The notes below the pieces were generated by a model. The model searched no databases and was not told where the DNA came from. It saw only the letters and a list, made by a program, of their open reading frames with translations. Positions 24,548 to 36,578 of a stretch of 64,000 bases of DNA are shown here, in pieces; within the stretch, counting starts at the first letter, position 1; every line of letters starts with the position of its first letter. Where the stretch lies: NCBI GenBank assembly GCA_928212115.1, contig CAKMRJ010005523.1, positions 244,876,932-244,940,931 on the forward strand. Reading direction: 5' to 3'. Position numbers and translations under genes: made by a program. Origin of the DNA: Lactuca virosa. Lineage: Eukaryota; Streptophyta; Magnoliopsida; Asterales; Asteraceae.

Positions 24548-26620
24548 ATGAATTTCACTCATCTCCTACGATCTTTTACCAACACAAGCTCAGCTCCCAA
24601 AGGCAGAGCAGTTCACGCCATGCTTATCAAATCTGGATTCTTCCCAGATGTTTACACGTACAACCATTTAATCACAATGTACTGTAAAACAAACCGTATT
24701 AATGATGCCCGCCTAGTGTTCGATAAAATGCCTCAAAGAAACCTTATTTCTTGGACGACTTTAATTTCGTCTTATTCTCATATGGGTTTCTCGGATGAAG
24801 CTTTGGATTGTTTTAGATCAATGGTCGCTGATGGCTTTGCTCCGAATCACTACACCTACGTCAGTGCTTTATCTGCCTGTGCTAACTTAGGTGTTTTGAT
24901 CACAGGTAAAGAAATTCATGCAATGATTATAAAGTTCGAGAACAAATTAAACAGCTTTGTAGAAAATTCTTTGGTTAATTTCTATGGTAAATGCGGGATG
25001 CTGAGGAATGCAATGTCTATTTTTAATGAAATTTTGGACCCAAACGAGGTTTCTTGGACTTCACTCGTTTCATGTGCTTGTCAATGTGGAGAATACTTTG
25101 AAGGAATAAAGATTTTCTCCAAATCCCACAAAGCAGCAGTAAAGATCAATGAATTTGCATGTGCAACTGTTCTTGGTGCTTCTGCTGCTGTAGAAAACAT
25201 GAATCTTGGCATTCAACTCCATTCATACACAATAAAATGCGGAATTAGAATGGACCAATTTGTCATCACTGGATTAGTCAACATGTATGCTAAATGTGGT
25301 CAACTAGAAATGGCTCTACAAGCTTTTCATGAAGTCAACAACCCTCATTTAACCACATACACTGCACTCATCCAGGGTTTTGTCCAACAAGGCAAAGGTA
25401 AAGAAGCCACTAATCTTTTCCTTAAATTACATTCTTCAAATCACAAACCAAATGAAAGAACATTTGCAACTATTCTTGGAGCTTTCATTGACACAAAAGA
25501 AATCAAAATCGGGACACAACTCCACTCGTTAATTACAAAACTCGGTTACATTTCCTTCACCTTTGTCGGGAATTCACTTATCGACTTCTATTCCAAAAAC
25601 GCCCTTCTCCAAGAATCTTTAAAGATTTTCCAAGAAATGACTCAACACGATGTTGTCACATGGAACACACTCATTTCTGGACATATGAATTTAAATTGTC
25701 ACGAAGAAGCTTTACAGCTTCTTCGTGACATGTTGTTCAAAGGATTTGAACTCAATCTTTACACTTATTCAAGCATTTTAAACATATGTGGCAATCTGCC
25801 AGCTGTCGAGTGGGGGAAACAGACACATGGATGCATCGTGAAGCACAAATTTGATTCAAATGTTGTGGTTGGAAGTGCCCTTATTGATATGTACGCGAAA
25901 TGCGGACGATTATCGAATGCGCGTGTAATTTTCGATAAATTTAATTCGAAAAACATTGTTTTGTGGAATACGATGATAAATGGATACGCACATCATGGTC
26001 ATGGTAAAGAAAGTTTAGAAATTTATGATATGATGTTGAATTGTGGAGTAAAACCTAATAGTGTGACATTTATTGGTGTTTTATCTGCTTGTGGTCATTC
26101 CGGGCTTCTAGAAGAAGGGTTACACCATTTCCGTTGTATGAGAAATTACGATATTACCCCTGGAACCGATCATTTAGCGTGTATGGTTAATTTGTTTTCG
26201 CGTAAAGGGCAAACGAAGTTGGCGTTGGATTTTATAAATAGTTTTGATATTAAACCGGATAAGGTGGTGTGGAGGTGTCTTTTATCGGGTTGTAGAATAA
26301 ATAAAGATTTTGAATTGGGAAAATATGCTGCTGAGAAAATTCTTAGTATTGATCCGGATGATGTTTCGGCGCATATCATGTTGTCGAATATTTATGGTGA
26401 GTTAAATATGTGGCATGAAATTGCGAAAGTTAGGAAAGTTATGAAAGATAAGGTACTGAAAAAGGACACGGGGTATAGTTGGATTGAGTTGAAGAACAAA
26501 ACGTATTTGTTTTCTTCGGGGCAGGATGGTAATTTTGAAGCGGAGTGCGTATTGGAAGTTTTGAATGTATTGAATGAGCAATTGTTTGATGAAGGATATG
26601 TGCCTGGTGGCATGTTATAA
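24548..26620 (+). CDS. Pentatricopeptide repeat protein, PLS class with E domain
   Basis: 690-aa protein with no intron, as is usual for the family. PPR proteins bind organellar RNA, one repeat per base; PLS members mostly act in C-to-U editing. Tandem repeats run from about residue 15 to 600 (for example YTYNHLITMYCKTNRINDA, WTTLISSYSHMGFSDEA, FVITGLVNMYAKCGQLEMA, VVGSALIDMYAKCGRLSNA, WNTMINGYAHHGHGKES). The C-terminus has an E-like region (SAHIMLSNIYGELNMWHEIA, GYSWIELKNKTYLF), but there is no DYW deaminase, so a partner would supply it. The N-terminus is short and rich in Ser/Thr/Arg, compatible with organelle targeting. The ATG at 24548 is the only start upstream of the first repeat in this frame. 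The reading frame is open throughout. The RNA target is unknown. Confidence 0.95.
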   Translation: MNFTHLLRSFTNTSSAPKGRAVHAMLIKSGFFPDVYTYNHLITMYCKTNRINDARLVFDKMPQRNLISWTTLISSYSHMGFSDEALDCFRSMVADGFAPNHYTYVSALSACANLGVLITGKEIHAMIIKFENKLNSFVENSLVNFYGKCGMLRNAMSIFNEILDPNEVSWTSLVSCACQCGEYFEGIKIFSKSHKAAVKINEFACATVLGASAAVENMNLGIQLHSYTIKCGIRMDQFVITGLVNMYAKCGQLEMALQAFHEVNNPHLTTYTALIQGFVQQGKGKEATNLFLKLHSSNHKPNERTFATILGAFIDTKEIKIGTQLHSLITKLGYISFTFVGNSLIDFYSKNALLQESLKIFQEMTQHDVVTWNTLISGHMNLNCHEEALQLLRDMLFKGFELNLYTYSSILNICGNLPAVEWGKQTHGCIVKHKFDSNVVVGSALIDMYAKCGRLSNARVIFDKFNSKNIVLWNTMINGYAHHGHGKESLEIYDMMLNCGVKPNSVTFIGVLSACGHSGLLEEGLHHFRCMRNYDITPGTDHLACMVNLFSRKGQTKLALDFINSFDIKPDKVVWRCLLSGCRINKDFELGKYAAEKILSIDPDDVSAHIMLSNIYGELNMWHEIAKVRKVMKDKVLKKDTGYSWIELKNKTYLFSSGQDGNFEAECVLEVLNVLNEQLFDEGYVPGGML
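25697..25730 (+). other. Perfect 15-bp hairpin inside the PPR coding sequence
   Basis: TGTCACGAAGAAGCT at 25697-25711 is the exact inverse complement of 25716-25730, with the 4-base loop TTAC. It encodes part of CHEEALQLLRDM, a normal PPR segment. Confidence 0.9.
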
Positions 26621-26886
26621 GAGCTTTTATTTGTTATGTAGGACAATACAAAGACATATCCAGTTGTACTGATTTTGACATGCATTGAATTCGGAACGAG
26701 GCCAATGTAAACTTTTGACACATTTATGCAAGGTAATATTTTGTATGTGCCTATGCACAGGCACATCTCATTGTCATTTGTCCATCATAAGTGGCCTAAC
26801 TTCATATATACTCGACAGAAAAGCTTTTAAACATCTCTTCTGCTAAACTACTAAGATTATGTGCCAATGACATAACATACTAATAT

Positions 26887-27538
26887 CTAGGAGTGAGCAC
26901 GGTGCGGTTATAGGCTAACGCCGCACCGCAAATCGTAAATGCGGTTATTCCATTTTTAAAATCGGTTGGTGCAGTCAGTTGAATATTTCGGATTTTTCAT
27001 GATTCATTTGGACAAATTGAGACTTTTTTAGCGGTTTTAAGAGTTCAAACATATTACTAGTAATAATAAAAACACATAAGGTATAAGACAATAGCTTAAA
27101 TCACAAACAATTAATCTCTTAAAAACGTCAGATAATTAATAATTAACAATCAATATCCTAAAGTTGCCAAATTTCACCATGACTATGGTCTATCGGTATC
27201 CCATTCAAAATTGACCCGGTGAGGGAGAGAATGAGAATGAGCGTGTAATCATGTATTATGACTATTGGTATCCGCTCAAATGTGCGCTCTATTTTAACCT
27301 TTTAATATTTATTATATAATATATAACTAATTAATAAAATAAATAATTAAATATTGTATATAAATAGTTGCGGTGCGGTTCGTTTTTTTCCGGTTTTTGA
27401 AAAAATAAAAATTTCACAACACCGAAAATGTTCAGTTTTTGAAAAATTGAAACCCGCACCATCGGTTTTTGTTCTGATTTTGGGTTTATGCCTTTTTTGG
27501 TTGCAGTTTAATTTTTGCTCACGCCTAGCATGCAATAT
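26887..27538. mobile_element. hAT-like non-autonomous element
   Basis: Left end CTAGGAGTGAGCA and right end read inward CTAGGCGTGAGCA differ by one base; TAGGNGTGAGCA is a known style of plant hAT terminus. Subterminal GGTGCGGTT and its complement repeat inside. I found no clear 8-bp duplication, so the ends may have decayed. No coding capacity. Confidence 0.6.
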
Positions 27539-28652
27539 GTTGATGTATTGTTTTACCTACTTACAATAAATTCATGCTACACAAATGTGCATATGGCCTC
27601 GTGAATGATGTGAGCACCATTATTTACCACAACCACAACTACACGCCCGCTAATGATGCTAGTGAAATTAATATAGCCTTGCGAATTTTGCACCTATAAG
27701 ATGTTATGTACGTCTAGCAATTTGTTTATCAATTTCATATCTCTTTCTACATAAGAAGTTTAAGTTCGATTGTTGGTGTTCGATCCAACATGACCTCAAA
27801 AGGGAAAGAATATGCAAGAATCGTCTATACATACTTATATTATTGCGAAAATGAAGAATGTTATCGTTCTGATCTTAACATGTTCTCGGACGTTGGCGAC
27901 AAGGAGGTTGGTGAACTTATTGTAGTTGTTATTAGAATTGGACAAAATTTTATTGATTGGGGAAAAAACAATGTATCTGTTACAATTTCTGGACGTGTAA
28001 CCAAAAAAGTAGTTGTTAAATAATATGCAATATTTAAATGACTATTTTGTATAATAAAAAATGAAAATGTATATGCATTAGTGGTCATGACGTGTCTGAG
28101 ATAATCCCAGTCATCCGATCACGATAATCCCAACATTTGGCATTAACATATCCTTGTTTATCTATTTCCATTATCACTGTTCTACCCCTACTTAATGCTT
28201 ATAACCGCATCCAACTAAAGACACCATAATCATGACCGTTACCTTGTTGTGGTAAATGTTCGAGAAAATTAACCTTCAAGAGCACATCAGTGGACTCCCA
28301 TCCACTCGTTTCACAGTAATATGGACTTTAAGTGATCGTTCGAATAAGCTATGAAAGGTTGTAAGTTTTTCAAGAATTTCCAAGTACAACCTTACGAAAA
28401 CATGTTATCATAAATATTCAAAGTTCATGTCTTCAAGTCGAATTGATTGGTTACCCAATGACTATCGTTATAGTTAATAGGAAAAAAATACTGATACAAT
28501 GACACGAAAATAATTAAAAATTCTAAATTACAACTAAATTAATGTATACCAAAAAAAACAAACATAACAAATCAACATTTAGACCTTATATAGATACAAA
28601 TACGTGTACCAAAAACCAATTGGGACTGCTATGCTATTGTGAAAGAAAGTCA
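27539..28652. other. Intergenic region, no supported gene
   Basis: A 77-codon open frame lies at 27790-28023 (+). It shows no known domain or membrane segment. I do not annotate it as a gene. The rest is AT-rich without clear structure. Confidence 0.4.
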
Positions 28653-29315
28653 TAGAGCTGACAATGGGTCCTGAGTTGGGTTCGGGTTCAACTCATTTAT
28701 TAATTGGGTTGACAATGGGTCGATTTGAGTTGGGTTCGTGTTCAACCCATTTATTAACTCATTTATTAACTGGGTTGAAAGATTTCAACCCAACCCAACC
28801 TTTCAGAATAATGGTTTGTCACTGGGTTGACATGTTTATGTAATTCTTAACTCAACCTATTAAATAAATGGGTTAACATATGGGGCGTTGAGGGGGGCCA
28901 AAGTGGACAGCCGCATATGACCCAATTTTTTTTATTATATATTTTTATTTAAAAATAAAAACTTATAATAACGATAAAGGCCTTTTTTTCGACCTCGTCC
29001 TGGGCCTTTGATGATATTTAATTCCTCAGGACCGGCCCTGTGGGTTAAACTGGGTTAACTCATTTAAAATAAAAAAGTAAATAAATTAACTAAAGATTAC
29101 ACCACTTAAATTAGTTTCAAACTTAAATAAACTTTCAAAATATAATAAAAGCACAATCCATATTCACAAATAAAAAGAAATTGTTCAAATAACATTAAAC
29201 ATATGTAATTTCAAAGTGATTTTGAAAAGTGACTGATGTTTTCAGTGTAAAGAAAAAAGATATGGATTAGAATTGCATTTTTTTAAACATAAATAATAAT
29301 ATTTAAATAAATATT

Positions 29316-29368
<53 letters not shown>

Positions 29369-29551
29369 GTTAAATGGGTTGGTGGGTTGAAAACGGGACG
29401 ATAACATTTACCCGACCCAACCTATTTAATTAAATGAGTTAGACAGATTGACCCATTTAACTTAGATGGATTGAAAATCTCAACCCAACCTGCTAATTTT
29501 GGGTTGAATTCGAGTTGGGTTGATAAATTGGATCGATTTTTGCCGGTTGTA
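28653..29551. mobile_element. hAT-like element rich in TGGGTT/AACCCA
   Basis: Flanks GAAAGTCA (28645-28652) and TAAAGTCA (29552-29559) match at 7 of 8 bases. The ends TAGAGCTGACAA and, read inward, TACAACCGGCAA are weak inverted repeats of hAT style. Both arms carry many GGGTTGA and TCAACCC units, so the element is largely self-complementary. A (TA)n tract of about 45 bp lies near 29320. No transposase. Confidence 0.65.
28877..29040. mobile_element. Short hAT-like insertion nested in the previous element
   Basis: The right end CCTCAGGACCGGCCCTG is a common plant hAT terminus. TGGGTTAA stands on both sides (28869-28876 and 29041-29048). The host is full of TGGGTTAA-like units, so the duplication could be fortuitous. 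The left end CATATGGGGCG matches poorly. Confidence 0.45.
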
Positions 29552-29694
29552 TAAAGTCATAGGCATAATATTCATCCTTTGATCTAGAGTCTCGTATCCA
29601 ATAATAAAACCTTTTCTATTATGAGAAATATTTGACCGGTTTTTTTAGTCAAGATTGTAAATTTACAACTTTTTGGTTGGAGTTTTTTTTATAA

Positions 29695-29948
29695 GGGATA
29701 ATGACTTAGGAGGGTAATAACGTTTCATGTTTGTCCATTTTAGGTCCCTAACATATTTTTTGTGCGTATTACACCATTAAGGTTATTATAACCGTTTACA
29801 AATAGTCTTTTTAACAGGAAGAAACCGGTAAAAAGGATTATTTCTAAACGGTTATAACAACCTTAATGGCGTAATACACACAAAAAATACGTTAGGGACC
29901 TAATATGGACAAACGCGAAACGTTATTACCCTCCTAAGTCATTATCCC
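29695..29948. mobile_element. Foldback MITE, copy 1
   Basis: 254-bp unit whose two halves are near-perfect inverse complements. Ends are GGGATAATGACTTAGGAGGG and its complement, and the halves share CGTTTAGAAATA-like, CCGTTT and ACCTTAATG segments. It is a Mutator-style long-TIR MITE or similar; the class is not certain. No duplication seen. Confidence 0.8.
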
Positions 29949-30023
29949 CGTATGAAACTATAAACCCCTATAGTAAATTTTTACTTTATAAATAAGAAAC
30001 GTGTAGGTCTTGGGGTTGGTAGT

Positions 30024-30322
30024 TTGGATGCTTTTGGATCGCATTCCGGTAAGAGCTAAACCGGTGGAAAGGGGGGTGATGATAGATTCCTTATTGTGTC
30101 ATGTGTGTCATAATTCTCAAGAAAGTGTGAAACATTTGTTGCTGTAGTTTTCGGTTGCTGATCAGGTTTGGAGTCGGGTTAGACATTGGCTTCATTTGGA
30201 CCTTCCTGTGTTTTCGTCCATCCGTGATGTGGTGGATTGGGTGGATTCTAGACCGACGGTTCATATGGAACGCCCGATTGTTGAGTCGGTGTTCATGGTA
30301 TTCATGATGATGTGGTTACAAA
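30024..30322 (+). pseudogene. LINE reverse transcriptase C-terminal (zf-RVT-like) fragment
   Basis: One frame reads LDRIPVRAKPVERGVMID, then LCHVCHNSQESVKHLLL, a stop, then VADQVWSRVRHWLHLDLP. The Cys-x2-Cys and His-Leu spacing fits the zinc-binding region that ends many plant LINE polyproteins. It is a short, dead fragment between the two MITE copies. Confidence 0.65.
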
Positions 30323-30443
30323 ATCCAATCCAAACCTTTCTACTTTTTATTCTTTTTAATTTCAACTTTATATGAAATACACATATAAAATTAAACACTA
30401 AAAATCTTTAAAATATATATTCAAAATAATAAATACTAAAAAT

Positions 30444-30686
30444 CTTAGGTGAGTAATAACGTTTCCTGTTTGTCCATTTTAGGTCCCTACGTATTTTTTG
30501 TGCGTATTACACCATTAAGGTTATTCTAACCGTTTAGAAATAGTCCTTTTAACAGGAAGAAACCGATAAAAAGGATTATTTCTAAACGGTTATAACAACT
30601 TTAATGATGTAATACACACAAAAAATACGTTAGGGACCTAATATGGACAAACGGGAAACGTTATTACCCTCCTAAGTCATTATCCC
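30444..30686. mobile_element. Foldback MITE, copy 2
   Basis: Almost the same sequence as the copy at 29695-29948 in the same orientation. The left tip is missing: it starts at CTTAGGTGAG rather than GGGATAATGA. The right end is intact (CCTCCTAAGTCATTATCCC). Confidence 0.8.
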
Positions 30687-33600
30687 TTTTGATAATTACG
30701 GTGAGTATCACAAATTTATAATAAATTGTTAATAATCAACTTATATAAAGTACAGTTAAATAATTCACATTCAAATTAGTCATATGAATAAATGAAAAAC
30801 TTTCTTAAAGCTTTAAGATGTAACACTTTAATTTAATATTGGACTCCAATAATAGTTTTTACCATTTATTATTTTTTATTATCTTTAAAAAAAATTTTAA
30901 TAGGGTAAATATTATCAACTATTTTTGTTATACTAATTATCATATGAATCTCATGTTTTGTACAATTAACTTTATTTGTCCAATAATGTTCCATTTTACT
31001 CGGTTTATTATATATAACCTTTAAAAGTTTATTGTTTTAACTACTTTTTTCTTTTAATTTTAATTTTGATCTTCGATATTAAATACTATTAAATTCATAA
31101 TAGTCATATTATATTTTTTATCATTTTTAATATTTATATACGTAATATAGTGCTACAAGATAGAAACGAAATATAGACTATATATTTAGTAGTAATTTTA
31201 TTTAGAGTAAAAGACAAAATTTAACCTAATATTTTAAACTTTTTTCCAAGAAACAACCAAAAAATTAAAAACTATCTCGAGATAGCCAGTGAAATGAAAT
31301 CATAGGTAGACATTCATAGTCTATCTATGATTTCATGTATATTTTTTTTCTTAACCAAAAAATTTAGAAATAACCCAGATAGCCAGTGAAATGAAATCAT
31401 AGATAGACCTTCATGGACCACAATTCCATGTATATTTTTTTTGGGCAAATTCTATACATATCCTTCCAATTGTTTTGTGTACCATTTATGTATGAGTTGG
31501 TGAATATGTGTTTACCCCTCTTGATTTGACAATATATATGAGTGAGGGGAATACATATAGTAACATATTTTTTTAGATTTGTCATTTTGGCATGATGAAA
31601 TTGTAGATGACATCTGACCGACCATATGCAATTTCGTCTTGATTTTTTCTACGATTTTGTTTTATCTTTTTCCGTAAATGTTAAAATAGTTGTAAGAAAT
31701 TTTGTCCAATTCAATTTTAGCATGTTGTTTTATATGCTTAATTTGGTTATATATATACATGAAAACAGCCTCTAAAACACTTACTTTGCTTAAAATTTAA
31801 TACATACATCAAAGTCAAGTTTTTGACATTGTTAACTCTGTGTCACAGTCACAGACATCATAACATCATAAGATGTGTTTTTTTAGAACAAACTAACTCA
31901 CACATATCTAATTTTATTTATAAATCTACACATTTAGTCCTCAAGATGTGATGCTTACGGTTCTTGGCATGAACAACATCAATAGAAATTAGAAAACATT
32001 TTCCGTTTATCGAAACCAACTTATATTAGTTTTCTTTTAACTTATGTTCAAGGAATCACTTGAGAAAAGTCGTTAGAAATATCGTTCTTCTAATAAAACT
32101 TGTAGACAAATCCATTGAATCTCATTGTATGGAAGAACATGTAGTTGTAGTACATATCTCCATTGAATCTGATTGTTTGCTTCAAGTTATTTACTCTCAC
32201 GGTATTAAATACATGATGGTGATAGTTAATATCTCCATTCAACTGAAAGTGTAAAAATGAGTATAACGTTTTGCTTTTTTTTATTTTTTTTTTGTTTTTT
32301 TTTTCAAAGCTTATTAACTTTGGACTTATAAGCTCTGTCTTATGACAAAAAATTACATCCCATTAGATGAAATTGTAGCTCATTAAGCCCATCTACAATT
32401 TTAATGATTAGATTGGTCATTTCTTATATTTGGTTATTTTTTGAAAAATAACTAAAGAATAAGGATAGATTTGACATTTCTCTTTTAGTTAATGTAATTA
32501 TAAACTACTTTTTAATCTTATAAATATTAATTATGCTTTGAAAATAATGAAAAATTAAATATCCTCCTACCATTTCTTCATACTTATCTTCCTACCCACA
32601 CGAAATTTTGACAAGTATCATATTTAGATAAAACTAATGATATTTTAGGACACTTGTCATCATTTCAAATAGGTAGGAAGATAATTAGGAAGAAAAGTAG
32701 AATGATATTTAATTTCTCGAAAATAATACATTAGACAAAAGTTTTATAAAAATTTGGTCAATTAGTTAATTTCAATTTTTTGTTTTAAAATAATTACTGG
32801 AAAATATTTAAATTGATAGCATCTTGTTCATTAAAATTTATAAAAAGTATATTATATATAAAAAACTACGAATGAGATAAATTAATACTATTATTGTTAC
32901 GTTTTTTTGAACTTTTAAAATGGACGAGTTGTCTACATGTAACGAAAAGCTTACCAAGTAAGCTTTACCCTCTTGATGCTCTTGAAATAGAAAATCTGAA
33001 TGCGGTTTCATGGCATTTTCTTTGTTCCAGGTAAAGAAACCTGTGATAGCTTTAACGCGAAATGTCCTTTTTGCCCTTGTTTGTTTTCCTTGCTCTGTAC
33101 GCTTTGGCATGAATTGACCGATAGACTTCAGTAAAAATTTGCATTTAAACCCCCAATTTTATGCATATTTATCCTTTCTACCCCTCATTAATATTATCAT
33201 AAAGTCTAGAAAACCCTTTACTCTTACTTTATTTTTAAACCATTTTGATAACGTTTTCTATGACATAACCCATAACTATTATGTTAAAAAGTACGAAATC
33301 ACAACCATAAAGCTATAAAAAAATAAAACAAATTCTGTCAAGAAAACATAATATAATTTATTTATAAATTTTGTTTATGTGCATCGATTTTCTTGCTTCC
33401 CCTGTCAACACATGTTGGTTGGCACAACCTTTATTAATGGACTACATGTTGGCATAACTTTCTTATTTTAAGACCTTGACACTTTGTGATTATTTTTTCT
33501 TAAATTTGTACCAATTAAACATCTTCATTTATTTATATTTATTTATAGCAATAAAATAAAAGCTTAACTTAAAAACATCCAAGAGTTTTGTATCTTTTTC

Positions 33601-33959
33601 TCTCTCTCTCTTATCACATATAAATTAGAGATTTTTTTTGTCTACATAATAAATTAGAATTTTATAATAAATAATTAACTTTTATATTCACGTCATACAT
33701 AGTTATATAAAATAAATAGTTTTTAAACAACTTTTTAAGGTATTTAGAGTGTATTTAAATAAATATTTGGTTTTAGAAGTTTGATATGTATCATTTTAGA
33801 ATTCTAAGTTTGTTAAAATTGTCTCTCTATTTACAAGGACTGAAAGTGTAAATACTTCAAACATTTGGGGTGAAAGTTGAGATTGAGACAAAATATATGG
33901 ATGTAAGAGAAAAATTCAATTTAATTTTGCCCTTTTTACTCCCTCTTTTTTAATTTTGA
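30687..33959. other. AT-rich intergenic region
   Basis: No gene supported. A tandem duplication lies at 31256-31440. A poly(T) stretch is near 32275 and a (CT)n run near 33600. The frame at 32838-33110 (-) has no recognisable domain. Confidence 0.45.
31256..31440. repeat. Imperfect tandem duplication, about 95 bp unit
   Basis: Both units read AACCAAAAAATT, then GATAGCCAGTGAAATGAAAT, CATAGRTAGAC, and end CATGTATATTTTTTTT. The second differs by small changes. Confidence 0.8.
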
Positions 33960-34492
33960 TTGAATAATAATATGAGCGGAACAGTTACCCTAGGGTTCCA
34001 GATCCAACGGCCAGCACCGCTTCCGCCTCTTCACTTACCCCTCTCTGCCATAACGGCCGCCACACACATCATTTTCTTCCTCCCGCCCTCCGCCCCCCGC
34101 CCTTGCCGATTTCCCACTCATCACCACCACAACCACCACCACACCACCACATCTGTATCTCTAAACTCTATCTGCCGTTAACAGGTACGTTTATATCACA
34201 GACATGTATGTAGAACATAGGCAGGACTAGAACTTTTCAAACGATTAGTCTCCTCTTAGAAAAATCCGGATCTAATATGTCCGTGAAGTCTCCTCTTTTA
34301 CTTAGATTTTTTATTTTTTTGTGAGTATAAGCATATGTATATGTATAATTTTTAGTTTGTCTTCGAGGATTTTACCTGAGGATACGAATTGACCTCATCG
34401 GTCATGAGAATTTTGAGAGTCTGAGGAGAATTAGGAAAGAAAGATCGTCGGAGGTTTTGATTGCTCATCGGGAGAGGGACAGGACGGTGCCC

Positions 34493-36578
34493 ATGCCGTC
34501 GGTGGAGATGAGGAGGACGACTAGGGTTTTTGGTGCTAGGGTTTTGAGGTCAGGTAGACGATTGTTTCCTACTGACGAGAAGCTGAAACATATGAGGCGA
34601 ACACATCTCGCTGTTGAAAACGCCGAAGAAGATTGGATTGAGTTGCTCGATCACGACGATGGTGATGTTGAATTTAAAGAAAACGGATGGCACAATTCAC
34701 ATGAAGCAAACAACGACGAGCTTATGGACATTGAAGGAGAACCACAAACTGAAATCAAATTAGGGGAATTGAGGTTAGGCGATTCTTTCCATCAAATTCA
34801 CCATAACAGTGGTTGCAGGAGGTGGGGATTGGTCTATTCAAGAAAACGGAAGAGAAATCTACCATCTACAGATCATGATACTCAAGTCTGTTCAGATAAA
34901 AGATATGGGAAAAAGTTTGTGAGAAAGCAAGCCAGAAAGACAATCATAGCAGATGAATCACTAACTGAATTTCAAACTTTGCCACCAAAAATCACCATCA
35001 AAAGAAATCAATCTCCAGTCAAGCGTCATTTACCTTTAAGATCCAAATCTAAAAGAAAGAAGGTTCCAACAGGTATGAATACTTCAAATCTGCCACCAAG
35101 AAACAACATCACAATCCACCGAGCTATTCAAAAGAGGCGAAGTTCTTTCAGATCAAGAAAACGAAGGAACCCCTCAAGTTGTCTGGTAAAAGATGGTGTC
35201 CCCTTCTTCCCAATAAAGTCAAACCCAGAGATTTCTCGGTCAATCTGCAGACCTAATTTCAAAGAACTCAAATCTACACTTGTGGAACTAACCCAAAATA
35301 TAGATTCAGCTACTTGCAGTGCAAATATATTAGTTATAGAATCAGATAGGTGCTATAGAGAAAGTGGAGCTGTAATCACCATGGAAATGGCTGCTCCTAA
35401 ACAATGGTTTCTTGTAGTTAAAAGAAACGGGGTCGAAAGTTTTCGGGTCGAAACCCGAACCGCAATGCGATCCTGTTTTCACAACCGGGTCACCCATGCA
35501 ATAATTTGGGCTGGAAATGATGAAAGCTGGAGACTTGAATTCCCAAATAGACAAGATTGGTTTGTTTTTAAAGAACTTTACAGGAAATGTTCTGAAAGAA
35601 GTGTCCAATTGCAAGCTACATTAACAAGCATAATCCCTGTTCCTCGGGTAAATGAAGTAAAAGGGTATGCAGATGTTGAATCTTCACCTTTTAAAATGCC
35701 TGATTCTTATATTACTTCAAGAGGTGATGAAGTTTCTAGGGTTTTGGAAAGGAGTGACACGGTTTATGACTTGGATTCTGATGACGACGAGTGGTTGAAA
35801 AAGTTTAATTTTGACCATGATGTGAAAGTCAATGAAGATGATTTTGAGAAAATAATCGATAGTTTTGAGAGAGGGATTTATGGTAGTCCGGAAGATTATG
35901 CTGACGTGGCATCGGTTGTTGATCGATGTCAAATGCTGGCATCGAAGGATGTTCTAGAAGGTGTTTATGATTATTGGATGGCTAAACGCAAGAAAAAGCA
36001 TTCGGCTCTTATCCGTGTTTTCCAGGTAAATATAAAATTAATAAAGAATATTATCATGCCATGTCATAAGGGCATTCACGTCTTTTCATTATGTAGTTTT
36101 CTAACAAATTTCTGTGTTTCTTTTGGCAGTTTTACAAACCAAAGAAAACCGAACAGCTTAACACCAAATCCGTTCTTCGCAAGAAAAGGTCATTTAGAAA
36201 ACGTGGAAATCAATCGGGAAGAGGAAAGCAACTAACTTTCTTGAAAGGTGTGTACATATTAATATAATATATATTATATTCTGTTTTTTTTTATTATTCT
36301 CATATAATGTGAAATTACGAAATTGACCTTGGTGTCTGATCATATTTACAGCAGCCCTGTATGATAAAAACGTGGAAGAGGCCGAAAACACGGCCCTGAA
36401 AGTTGAAGAAACAGAAGGAGCTGCAAAAAGGGCTGAAGAGGGAGCGATTGTGAAGCGGGAAAGAGCTCAGATGTTAATGGAGGTTGCAGATTTACTAACT
36501 TACAAGGCGACAATGGCACTTAGGGTTGCAGAAGCTCTTGCAAAATATGGATCTGTGGAATTGGGGGATATGATTTGA
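34493..36578 (+). CDS. Plant Enhancer-of-polycomb-like protein, 3 coding exons
   Basis: Likely subunit of a NuA4-type histone acetyltransferase complex, acting in the nucleus. Exons 34493-36025, 36130-36247 and 36352-36578 give 625 aa. The N-terminus MPSVEMRRTTRVFGARVLRS is the plant family start, which is why I chose 34493 over the in-frame ATG at 34457. Basic segments (RKRKR, KSKRKK, RSRKRR) suggest nuclear location. The conserved middle has AAPKQWFLVVKRNG and AIIWAGNDESWRLEFPNRQDW at about residues 300-370. The EPL-type motif DLDSDDDEWLKKFN begins near 426 and runs through DVLEGVYDYWMAKRKKKHSALI to about 510. The C-terminus is an Ala/Glu-rich helix (AENTALKVEETEGAAKRAEE). A 5' UTR intron is likely after CAG at 34183. 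The exon 3 acceptor is CAGCAG, so a form one residue shorter is possible. Confidence 0.88.

Noticed and set aside
27790..28023. 77-codon frame (+)
   Set aside because: No domain, no relative I recognise and no promoter or splice context. It could be a small gene, but the sequence alone does not support it.
28877..29040. Treating TGGGTTAA flanks as firm proof of a nested insertion
   Set aside because: The surrounding element is made of TGGGTTAA-like repeats, so the match may be chance. The feature is kept at low confidence only.
32838..33110. 90-codon frame (-)
   Set aside because: Basic N-terminus but no known domain, low-complexity end and no gene structure nearby.
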